From: Herminiimonas fonticola
GTDB taxonomy: Bacteria; Pseudomonadota; Gammaproteobacteria; Burkholderiales; Burkholderiaceae_D
Direction: 5' to 3'
DNA length: 64,000 nucleotides
Assembly (NCBI RefSeq): GCF_003293745.1
Contig: NZ_PTLZ01000002.1
Coordinates: 248,001 to 312,000 of the forward strand
Each line of letters begins with the position of its first letter. Position 1 is the stretch's first letter. Below the pieces are notes generated by a model that was given only the letters and a program-made list of their open reading frames with translations, was not told where the DNA came from and made no database searches. Below are positions 55,651-63,208 of this stretch, one piece after another. The position numbers and the translations under genes were made by a program.

Positions 55651-55884
55651 ATGAGTAGAGTACCTGATTCGGTTTACCACGGTTATGAAATATTTACGGT
55701 GATTGTGCCGATAGGTGATGGACGCTGGTCTGCCACCAGCGAGATAGAAACCAATGGCGCCGATGGTATAGACATATCGCAGGGTTTTGGTGGGCCTTGT
55801 GAGGGCCATAGCGTCGAAGAAGCTAGGGCATTGGTGCTCGTCGATACGAAGCAAAAGATAGATGATCTGCTCGCGGAACCTTGA
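55651..55884 (+). CDS. small hypothetical protein, trio member 3 (77 aa)
   Basis: 77 residues; CAGGAGGCCTGTC precedes the ATG. Pattern: YEIFTVIVP, turn DGRW, strand SATSEIETN, an extra loop with GFGGPCEG, helix SVEEARALVLVDTKQKIDDLL. It matches members 1 and 2 in layout. A strong terminator follows, so it probably ends the unit. Not recognised. Confidence 0.7.
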   Translation: MSRVPDSVYHGYEIFTVIVPIGDGRWSATSEIETNGADGIDISQGFGGPCEGHSVEEARALVLVDTKQKIDDLLAEP

Positions 55885-55920
55885 TCACTAAAGGCAATTA
55901 GATTGCTTACAATACAAACG

Positions 55921-55952
55921 AAGCCGCAGAAGTCAGCCTCTGCGGCTTTTTT
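55921..55952 (+). terminator. terminator after small-protein trio
   Basis: AAGCCGCAGA-AGTCAGCC-TCTGCGGCTT, then a T-run. Confidence 0.87.
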
Positions 55953-56065
55953 CGTTGTAGCAAACGCAGTTGTTGTGAGTCCTTATACGTAATGCTTATA
56001 AACTTAGAGCGGACAATCTGTGTCGACTGGTTTATAGTTTCCAGCTAGATACTCCTCCTTTCATC

Positions 56066-57424
56066 ATGACTGACCCGCACACCATTACCACCGCCGTTGA
56101 ACCGCTGATCCAGGTCGGCATGTCGTTGCCTGAAATCAAATGGCCGTACCTGGTCAGCCTGACGCGTCTGAGTCTCGCGCTAGCACTTGGCTTGTTGATC
56201 GGGCTTGAACGTGAGCGGCGCGGCAAGGAAGCCGGCCTGCGTACTTTTTCGCTGATTGCACTTCTCGGTGCGATGGGTGGCACGCTCGGCGACAACTATG
56301 CTTACCTGATTCTGCTGCTGACTGGCGTTTTGACCGTCTTCTTGAATATTCAACGCTTGCGCACCAATGATAGTAGCGAGCTGACTACGTCGGCGGCGAT
56401 GTTGATTACCTGCGTCGCGGGCATTCTGTGCGGCAAAGGTCATACGGCAACGCCGGCATCCATCATCGTGATAGTGACAGCGCTGCTGGCATGGAAAGAC
56501 CGGCTCACCGGTTTCAGTCTCGGTCTGACCGAAAATGAAATGCGCTCGGCCTTGTTACTGGCGATTCTCGCCATCGTCATTTACCCGGCGCTGCCGGTCG
56601 GCACCATCGGTCCATGGAATTTGATTGAGCCGCGCGCAGCCTGGGTCACGGTGATCCTGATTGCGGGCATCGGCTTCGTCAACTACGTATTGTGGAAAAT
56701 GTATGGCACGCGCGGGATTGTGATGGCAGGTTTCCTCGGCGGTTTGGTCAATAGCAGTGTGACCGTTAGTGAGTTGGCTTCACGCGCGAAAGACAATCAA
56801 CGCGATACGGTCAGTGCGGCTTATCGCGGGATTTTGCTGGCAACCGCTGCGATGATTATTCGCAATGGTGCATTGCTGCTGATCCTCGCACCGACTGCAG
56901 CATTGGCGGCAACGATTCCTTTCGTCTTGATGCTGGCGATTAACGCTGGCTGGTTTTTCTTCGATGCCAATGCAAGACAAAAGACAGTCTACGATCCGGC
57001 GCAAGCTGTTGATCTGCCGCTGCCATTTGCACTTGGTGCGGCGCTGAAGTACGGTTTGCTCTTTCTGATTTTGCATATCGCCGGCGTGATCGCGCAACAA
57101 AATCTGGGCGAAACCGGCTTCTATGCCGTGAGCTTGATCGGTGGTGTGGTCTCCAGTGCGAGTGCCGTGGCTGCGGCTGCCAGCCTGGTAACCAGCGGGT
57201 CGGTACCTGAGCATGTTGCATCGACAGGTGCGGTGATTGCATCGTTGGCCAGCGTATTGATTAATTTGCCGTTGGTCTTGCGTGCGCATAACCGCAGGCT
57301 CACATTACGACTGTCAGTCGCGATGATCTCTATTTCTGTAGTCGGCATAGTCGGTGCCTTTCTTGCCAAGCCCTTGATGGTTTGGTTGCTGGCGGCATTC
57401 CCGGTGCTATCGCAATTCAACTAA
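56066..57424 (+). CDS. MgtC/SapB plus DUF4010 membrane protein
   Basis: 452 residues, about 12 membrane segments. Residues 25-160 match the MgtC/SapB N-terminal domain (LALALGLLIGLERERRGKEA, LRTFSLIALLGAMGG). The rest matches DUF4010 (AGFLGGLVNSSVTVSELASR, then YAVSLIGGVVSSASAVAAAA). The GLVNSS and GGVVSSAS blocks suggest an internal repeat and a transporter-like fold. A Mg2+ or anion role is often suggested for the family but not shown. Single gene; the sRNA-like element lies downstream. Confidence 0.88.
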   Translation: MTDPHTITTAVEPLIQVGMSLPEIKWPYLVSLTRLSLALALGLLIGLERERRGKEAGLRTFSLIALLGAMGGTLGDNYAYLILLLTGVLTVFLNIQRLRTNDSSELTTSAAMLITCVAGILCGKGHTATPASIIVIVTALLAWKDRLTGFSLGLTENEMRSALLLAILAIVIYPALPVGTIGPWNLIEPRAAWVTVILIAGIGFVNYVLWKMYGTRGIVMAGFLGGLVNSSVTVSELASRAKDNQRDTVSAAYRGILLATAAMIIRNGALLLILAPTAALAATIPFVLMLAINAGWFFFDANARQKTVYDPAQAVDLPLPFALGAALKYGLLFLILHIAGVIAQQNLGETGFYAVSLIGGVVSSASAVAAAASLVTSGSVPEHVASTGAVIASLASVLINLPLVLRAHNRRLTLRLSVAMISISVVGIVGAFLAKPLMVWLLAAFPVLSQFN

Positions 57425-57477
57425 GGTGCAAATAATCGATATATGGATTTGCGACTATGTAAATAATTAATTGGTCG

Positions 57478-57506
57478 TTGGTAGTTGGATAGCTGCACGA
57501 TATAGT
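57478..57506 (+). promoter_or_regulatory. sigma70 promoter of candidate sRNA
   Basis: TTGGTA (57478-57483), a 17-base spacer and TATAGT (57501-57506), downstream of the DUF4010 gene and pointing at the element below. Confidence 0.5.
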
Positions 57507-57512
57507 CGCACC

Positions 57513-57578
57513 TGTCTCCTCCAACTTCTCAAGAATTGGATTCAGCCCGCTTCCGTAAGGAGGTGGGCTTTTTTTTTT
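57513..57578 (+). ncRNA. candidate small RNA
   Basis: About 66 nt from the predicted start to the U-tract. It opens with single-stranded CTCCTCC (57516-57522), an anti-Shine-Dalgarno-like seed. A short stem CCAA-c-TTC/GAA-TTGG follows, then an 11-pair terminator stem (57544-57569) with GTAA tetraloop and ten Ts. No known sRNA family was recognised. It may instead be just the terminator of the upstream gene. Confidence 0.45.
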
Positions 57579-57688
57579 GTCGCATTATTAAAACGGCTCC
57601 CATATTGATGGGATACGAAAATATTAAAAATATTGCAACAATCAGCTTTATTCAAAAATCGCTGTTTGCATGAAGTTGTTCTGACCTT

Positions 57689-57726
57689 GTATTTCTGATC
57701 CCGTATTTCTGATTTGTATTAATCAC
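57689..57726 (+). promoter_or_regulatory. direct repeats upstream of pilV (candidate LytTR site)
   Basis: GTATTTCTGAT occurs at 57689-57699 and 57703-57713, followed by a degenerate copy GTATTAATCA at about 57716. LytTR regulators typically bind direct repeats, so an AlgR-like site is conceivable, although the 14-base spacing is not a known AlgR consensus. The 57579-57744 stretch is otherwise AT-rich with no gene. Confidence 0.35.
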
Positions 57727-57744
57727 ATTGGCGGAAGGTGCTGC

Positions 57745-58326
57745 ATGAGATCAACCGAACATGGTTTTTCCCTGATCGAAGTATTGGTCTCGGTTTTTAT
57801 ATTGGCTGTCGGTGTTATCGGCGCTCTCGGCATGCACTTGAATGCTCTACGTACGGCGCAGCAATCTGCATATCAAACGCGAGCGTTACATCTTGGCGCT
57901 GACATGGTTGATGCCATGCGTGCCAATGTTGAGCAAATGCGTTTGCCAGATAACGCGAATCCCTATCTGCAAGTCGACTATCAATCATCCCCGGCGTCTA
58001 GCCATTCAAGCAATCTCGCGTGCTATGGCTCCAACGGCGATTGCAATACGCAAGAACTAGCTAGGTTTGAGATTGATCAATTTCTGCGGCATATTGATGC
58101 GGATTTTCCCGGTGGCCGGGTACGGATTTGCCGTGATGCCTTGCCTTGGAATGCTAAGGCAGAACATTTTGAATGGGATTGCGCAATTGCGTCGAGTGCT
58201 TTGGTGCTTGCGCCGTTGGTGATCAAAATCGGCTGGCAAGAGAAAAATCTGCATAGCAAAACATCTCAAGTCGATTCTTCGATCACACCGAGCATGGTGC
58301 TGACTGTTGCATCCTATTCGAGATGA
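57745..58326 (+). CDS. pilV: type IV pilus minor pilin PilV
   Basis: 193 residues. The prepilin leader MRSTEHG is followed by FSLIEVLVSVFILAVGVIGA, with Glu at mature position 5 as required by PilD. The short globular domain has Cys-containing loops (CYGSNGDC) and VRICRD. It primes pilus assembly as part of the minor-pilin tip complex. First gene of pilV-W-X-Y1-E-fimT; overlaps pilW by 4 bases. Confidence 0.92.
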   Translation: MRSTEHGFSLIEVLVSVFILAVGVIGALGMHLNALRTAQQSAYQTRALHLGADMVDAMRANVEQMRLPDNANPYLQVDYQSSPASSHSSNLACYGSNGDCNTQELARFEIDQFLRHIDADFPGGRVRICRDALPWNAKAEHFEWDCAIASSALVLAPLVIKIGWQEKNLHSKTSQVDSSITPSMVLTVASYSR

Positions 58327-59324
58327 AACTTTTTAGTGATCGGTGCAAGGAAAGCGTTTCGTCATCTCAGCGAGGATGGACGATCACCGAAATGATGATT
58401 GCGATAACGCTAGGTCTTTTTATCCTGCTCACCACGATGGGTCTGCTCTTGTCCAGCAAGACGGCTTATGTAATGCAAGATCAGAATGCCACTATCCATG
58501 AAACAGGACGCTATGTAATTGAAGTGCTATCACGCAGCGTGCGCCAGGCGGGATATGAGAATTGGAATAACGGAAGCATGCCCATGCTGACTGGCACCGA
58601 TTTTAGTGCGAACGTCATCGGTATGGACGCAATGACCTTGAAGAAGACCACGGCTGGGCTTGATGGCGCGACGGCTACGGATGTAGTGAATGGGAGCGAT
58701 GTTCTTGCTGTACGTTTTTTTGGTGAGAGTGCTTACGGTGAGGACGGTGCAGTTTTGAATTGTGCGGGTCTGGCTGTGGCAGGACCTGCTTCGATTCAAG
58801 TGGCGGATCAAGAGCGTGGCTGGAGTATTTTCTTTGTCGCAAAGGATGCTGCTGGCGAGCCTGAATTGCGTTGCAAGTACCAATCCAAGACAAGTTGGAA
58901 TGCAGATGCAATTGCCCGTGGCGTCGAATCATTCCAGGTTTTGTATGGGATTGATGCCGATGGTAATGGCTCACCAGAGCAATTTTTGAATGCGGACAGA
59001 ATAGACGCACTGGACGATAGATTGCTATTAATTGGCGATAACGCAATGGCACGTGCAAGAGATAGAAATCGCAAGACGAATTGGAAGAAGGTAAAGGCGA
59101 TCAAATTTTCACTATTGGTGCGTGGTTCGCAAGTTGCTCGCGATGACCATCTTGCCAACGAATACAACCTGTTCGGAGTGGCGTACAGCAATGCGCAGGC
59201 AGTGACAGATAAAGGTGTGCGTATCAGGGAAGATGCGTTGCCTAGTGCAACTAGAAACCGCATCAGGAAAGTATTTACGCACACGATTCAATTGCGTAAT
59301 GACGCTGCCGGTAACGGCACATGA
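58323..59324 (+). CDS. pilW: type IV pilus minor pilin PilW
   Basis: 333 residues. The leader ends in SSQRG, then WTITEMMIAITLGLFILLTT with Glu+5. The initial Trp instead of Phe/Met at +1 is slightly unusual, though PilD tolerates it. The large C-terminal domain contains the PilW block ERGWSIFFVAKD and ends with FTHTIQLRNDA. Overlaps pilX by 4 bases. Confidence 0.92.
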   Translation: MKLFSDRCKESVSSSQRGWTITEMMIAITLGLFILLTTMGLLLSSKTAYVMQDQNATIHETGRYVIEVLSRSVRQAGYENWNNGSMPMLTGTDFSANVIGMDAMTLKKTTAGLDGATATDVVNGSDVLAVRFFGESAYGEDGAVLNCAGLAVAGPASIQVADQERGWSIFFVAKDAAGEPELRCKYQSKTSWNADAIARGVESFQVLYGIDADGNGSPEQFLNADRIDALDDRLLLIGDNAMARARDRNRKTNWKKVKAIKFSLLVRGSQVARDDHLANEYNLFGVAYSNAQAVTDKGVRIREDALPSATRNRIRKVFTHTIQLRNDAAGNGT

Positions 59325-59947
59325 GCTTGCATGTATTTTTTTGCCGATCGTTCCAAAACGGTATGACTTTATTAGCGACGTTATTGGTCTTGCTAGTGGT
59401 TTTAATGCTGGGTATTGCGGGATCGCAAATTGCCGTACAAAGCGAAAAATCATCACGTAACGACAGAGATCATCAAATTGCATTTCAGGCTGCGGAAGCT
59501 GCATTGTTAGATGCAGAAATGGATATCGAGCATGCGCCAGATGGTGGTAGATCGCGCAGTGATCTGTTTTCTAATACGAGTGCAATAGGTTTTCCTGCCG
59601 CAGCTGGTTCTCCATGCGGGAGCGGCGAAAACAATCCTTATCTCGGCTTGTGTCATCACTCAGAAATCGGCGCAGCGCCGATTTGGCAGGTGGTTAATTT
59701 CATGGACGATGCCGCCACTACAAGCAGTTCGGTTCCATATGGCAGATTTACCGGCCAGTCGTTTCACACAGCGAACGGTTCCTTGCCAAGCAAACTGCCG
59801 CGTTACATTGTCGAATTGATGCCGTACAAAATGTCTGGTGGCCTTGTTGATGCGCCGAGTTATTTTTATCGTATTACGGCAGTTGGTTTTGGTGCGAAAG
59901 AGACGACGCAGGTCGCACTGCAAACAGTCTATCGAAAAACGCATTGA
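59321..59947 (+). CDS. pilX: type IV pilus minor pilin PilX
   Basis: 208 residues. The leader ends FQNG, then MTLLATLLVLLVVLMLGIAG. There is no Glu at +5 (Ala instead), which is characteristic of the PilX/GspK-like tip pilins. A coiled stretch QIAFQAAEAALLDAEMDIE follows, typical of the PilX N-terminus. Its stop overlaps the pilY1 start by one base. Confidence 0.9.
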   Translation: MSLHVFFCRSFQNGMTLLATLLVLLVVLMLGIAGSQIAVQSEKSSRNDRDHQIAFQAAEAALLDAEMDIEHAPDGGRSRSDLFSNTSAIGFPAAAGSPCGSGENNPYLGLCHHSEIGAAPIWQVVNFMDDAATTSSSVPYGRFTGQSFHTANGSLPSKLPRYIVELMPYKMSGGLVDAPSYFYRITAVGFGAKETTQVALQTVYRKTH

Positions 59948-62130
59948 TGAAAATATTGAGTCGACATGCGGCACACGCTTGTTTAATCAATGGGGTGCTA
60001 CTCGTTTCATTTTCTTTTGTTTCGCATGCAGCAGTGCCTGAAATTGCAGTCGAAACCGATCCCTTGATCAGTCTTCTTTGCTCGAAACAGCTTTCGGGAA
60101 GTTTGACTATTTCCGGGGCAACGACATCGGCGTCCAGTATTTCAGATGCTGGTGTTTCGCTATATCAAGCCGGCTTTAACAAGGCGACCTGGAGCGGAAG
60201 TCTCAAAAAATACCGTCTGGGATTTGATGAATTTGAAGGCGAAATCAAGATTGCTTCTGTTGCCGAATGGGATGCGGCTGACATATTGACAGGTGTTGAA
60301 TCAGTCATCGCAAAGCCAGCACCTGAAGCACGCCATATTTATACCTCGATGAATATCGCAAACCAGCCTTCGCTGACGATGCCATTCTTATGGAACAACT
60401 TGTCAATCGCGCAGATGGCGTTGTTACATACTTCTCCCGTCACTGGCAATGATGATCAGCTGGGTGAAAAGCGACTGGATTACTTGCGTGGCGGGCGTCA
60501 ATACGAACTTGGTAATGCAGGTGGCATCTTTCGAAAACGCGATCGCGTGCTAGGTGCGATTGTGCATAGTTCGCCTGTTTTTGTAGGTGCTCCATCAGTT
60601 AGCTTGCAAGGTAGTGACTATCCCGCTTTTTATGAAGCACATAAGACGCGTCGATCAGCGGTGTATGTTGGCGCAAGTGATGGCATGTTGCATGGTTTTG
60701 ATGCTGTTAACGGCGAAGAATTATTTGCTTATGTTCCTCAAGCATTGTTCAAAAATTTGAGCAGCCTCACGCGAGATGGTGGTGTCTATCGCCCTTTCGT
60801 TGATGGTGCAATTACGGTTGCGGAGACGCGCGTTGCAAATCAATGGAAGACGATATTGGCGTCTGGCATGGGTGGCGGCGCACAAGGTGTGTTCGCACTG
60901 GATGTAACCGCGCCCGACCAATTTGAAAAAGGACTGGGCGCTCTATGGGAATTTACCGACGCCGATGATGTGGATATGGGCAACGTGGTTGGCGCTCCAC
61001 TCATTGCAAGATTCCGGATCAAGATTGTCAAAGGTGTACCTAGCTATAGAGATTTTGTTGTCGTTGCAGCTGGCTTGAATAACTATCGCGATGACGGAGT
61101 CGGAAAATTCAATCTTCAGGCACCCGGCGCACTGTTCCTGTTGGCACTGGATAAGAGCAAATCAGAGCCGTGGAAAATCGGTACCAATTACTTCAAGTTT
61201 GTTATTCCGATCAGTGACAAGATGCTGGCTAATGGGCTGACAGCACCTGCATCGGTGCCAGCTGATGATGGTTCTATTGCGTATATCTACTCTGGTGACT
61301 TGCAAGGAAATTTATGGCGTTTCGATTTCAGCGGCAATGCACCATGGCCGAACGCAGTTGGCGGTACATCGACAAAGCCGGTATTTGTTGCAATGGATGC
61401 GCAGCGCAATAGACAAGCCATCACGCAGAAAGTGCAGGTGGTTTACGCACCCTATGGAGGTTATCTGGTTTTGTTTGGAACCGGAAAATTCATCGAGGCT
61501 GCAGATATGGATGCAGCGCGTTTCAAGATGCAATCCTTTTACGCCGTGCTTGACGCGTTGGATGGCAAGACAGTCACGCGTAATCAACTGCTTGAAAGAA
61601 AGCTGATGCCAGTTAATTCCAGCAGAAATATGTTGGAGATTAACGGTGGCGAGGTCAAGTATGGTCTTCCAGCGAATGGCGATAAAGGTTGGTATTTAGA
61701 TTTTCTGGATGCCAACAAGACAGGTGAGCGCAGTATCGGTAGCGCCCGTGTCAGTGATGGAATCCTGTTCTTCAATACACTTATTCCAAATAGCGATCCT
61801 TGTCAGGTGCATGGCGGACGTCGCTATATCCTCAACACACTCAATGGCTTGCCTGTCCATGCAAATCTCAGTGCAGAGCTTTCAAACACAGTCTTGTCGA
61901 GTACACCGATGGTGATGGCAATTGTGCCGGAACAAGCACCACGTGACGCCACAGGCAAGCGCCGCGTAAAAAAGAAGCTGGAGGTACTTGATCCCGTTGT
62001 CAGCGACAAGCAGGGCACCAGCGCGCCTGTTCCAAAGGCGGTAACGGAAACCTCCACATTATCTGGCCGCCTGAGTTGGAGGGAGATTGTCAATTGGGTG
62101 GAGTTGCGTACGTCAATTATTAAAAAATAG
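59947..62130 (+). CDS. pilY1: PilY1/PilC pilus-tip protein (short form)
   Basis: 727 residues from the ATG at 59947. Signal peptide, about 29 residues (NGVLLVSFSFVSHA). The C-terminal beta-propeller is intact, with RSAVYVGASDGMLHGFDAVN, GLGALWEFTDADDVDMGNVV and DGSIAYIYSGDLQGNLWRFD. It is shorter than usual (over 1000 aa) because the N-terminal von Willebrand factor A-like half seen in many PilY1 is absent. It caps the pilus and affects adhesion and retraction. Ends 8 bases before pilE. Confidence 0.9.
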   Translation: MKILSRHAAHACLINGVLLVSFSFVSHAAVPEIAVETDPLISLLCSKQLSGSLTISGATTSASSISDAGVSLYQAGFNKATWSGSLKKYRLGFDEFEGEIKIASVAEWDAADILTGVESVIAKPAPEARHIYTSMNIANQPSLTMPFLWNNLSIAQMALLHTSPVTGNDDQLGEKRLDYLRGGRQYELGNAGGIFRKRDRVLGAIVHSSPVFVGAPSVSLQGSDYPAFYEAHKTRRSAVYVGASDGMLHGFDAVNGEELFAYVPQALFKNLSSLTRDGGVYRPFVDGAITVAETRVANQWKTILASGMGGGAQGVFALDVTAPDQFEKGLGALWEFTDADDVDMGNVVGAPLIARFRIKIVKGVPSYRDFVVVAAGLNNYRDDGVGKFNLQAPGALFLLALDKSKSEPWKIGTNYFKFVIPISDKMLANGLTAPASVPADDGSIAYIYSGDLQGNLWRFDFSGNAPWPNAVGGTSTKPVFVAMDAQRNRQAITQKVQVVYAPYGGYLVLFGTGKFIEAADMDAARFKMQSFYAVLDALDGKTVTRNQLLERKLMPVNSSRNMLEINGGEVKYGLPANGDKGWYLDFLDANKTGERSIGSARVSDGILFFNTLIPNSDPCQVHGGRRYILNTLNGLPVHANLSAELSNTVLSSTPMVMAIVPEQAPRDATGKRRVKKKLEVLDPVVSDKQGTSAPVPKAVTETSTLSGRLSWREIVNWVELRTSIIKK

Positions 62131-62138
62131 GAGGATGA

Positions 62139-62585
62139 ATGTCTTGCAAGTACGTTCGTGGCTTCACGATGATAGAACTGATGATCACGCTGCTTATTCT
62201 CGCGATCCTGGCGGTGGTTGCTTTTCCATCCTATCAAGAGTCGGTATTGAAGACGAGGCGAACAGAGGGACGTGCTGCACTGATGAAGGCCATGCAGCAA
62301 CAGGAACGTTATTACTCGCTGCATACAACTTATCTGGCCTTTTCTTCGATGTCTACCGATCTAAATGAAAAGAGATTCAACTGGTTTTCTGGAGAAAATG
62401 CACAAGCCAGTTTTTATGAAATCAGTGCACAGTCCTGCAAAGACAAAACTTTACGCGAATGCGTGTTGTTGAAAGCAGAGCCAGGGACCAGCAAGGTCAA
62501 TGCGAAGTACCGTGATCCAAAATGCGGGAAGTTGACTTTGGCCAGTAGCGGGGAGAAAACTGCAGAAGCTGATGGTTGCTGGTAA
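62139..62585 (+). CDS. pilE: type IV pilin PilE
   Basis: 148 residues. The short leader MSCKYVRG is followed by FTMIELMITLLILAILAVVA (Glu+5). The globular domain has four Cys (QSCKDKTLRECV and DPKCG...GCW), consistent with the disulphide-bounded D-region. It is a minor-pilin PilE of the pilY1 operon rather than the major PilA, judged by location and size. GGAGG precedes the ATG. Confidence 0.92.
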   Translation: MSCKYVRGFTMIELMITLLILAILAVVAFPSYQESVLKTRRTEGRAALMKAMQQQERYYSLHTTYLAFSSMSTDLNEKRFNWFSGENAQASFYEISAQSCKDKTLRECVLLKAEPGTSKVNAKYRDPKCGKLTLASSGEKTAEADGCW

Positions 62586-63153
62586 TGCCATGCCTTTAAT
62601 ACTGCCCCAGTTCAGATCGGATATCGATGCGCGCACCGAAGGCTTCTCCATTGTTGAATTGATGGTGATAATGCTGATTGCCGGCATCCTGCTGGCGATT
62701 GGCATCCCGAGTTTCCGGGGCATGATACAAAATCACCGCTTGATTACAGCTACGAATGCCTTGTTCATGGCAGTCAATTTGACGCGTTCAGAAGCGATAC
62801 ATCGTGGCGTGCGGGTGGATATGGTGCCGGCCGGAGATGGCACAAAGTGGACGAATGGTTGGGTGATTTTTGTCGATGAAGACAACAACCAGCGACCAGA
62901 TACGAATGAAACGATTATTTATTCGCATGGCGAGCTGCACCGCGATGTACGGATCACGCCCAGTTTTACCGATTCGAAAGTACAATATATTGCATACAAC
63001 GGGACTGGCCGTACGCGTACCAATGCGAATAGTCAGACTGCGCAATCCGGGAACTGGTTGCTTGAAGCCGGTGCGCAATCGCGCAAAGTGGTGCTCAATT
63101 TTCTCGGACGGGCGCGCGTATGCGACCCAAACAAGGAAGCGTCAAGCTGCTGA
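62572..63153 (+). CDS. FimT/FimU/GspH-type pseudopilin
   Basis: 193 residues from the first ATG, overlapping pilE by 14 bases; an ATG at 62590 would remove six residues and the overlap. The prepilin site is DARTEG then FSIVELMVIMLIAGILLAIG, with Glu+5. A GspH-type domain follows (ATNALFMAVNLTRSEAIHRG, GWVIFVDEDNNQRPDTNE). FimT and FimU cannot be distinguished from sequence. In Pseudomonas, fimU precedes pilV; here the H-type pilin comes last. Confidence 0.88.
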   Translation: MVAGNAMPLILPQFRSDIDARTEGFSIVELMVIMLIAGILLAIGIPSFRGMIQNHRLITATNALFMAVNLTRSEAIHRGVRVDMVPAGDGTKWTNGWVIFVDEDNNQRPDTNETIIYSHGELHRDVRITPSFTDSKVQYIAYNGTGRTRTNANSQTAQSGNWLLEAGAQSRKVVLNFLGRARVCDPNKEASSC

Positions 63154-63208
63154 GCTGTTTATAGCTAAGCAGTTGCGGTAACAATCCATCATTCTAGAAA
63201 AGACTCTC

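Noticed and set aside
57722-57745. Sigma54 promoter before pilV
   Set aside because: TTGGCGG...TGC resembles the -24/-12 pattern, but the GG-GC spacing is wrong and it overlaps the start codon.
63154-63208. FMN riboswitch before ribD
   Set aside because: The gap is only 55 bases and has none of the conserved RFN-element blocks.
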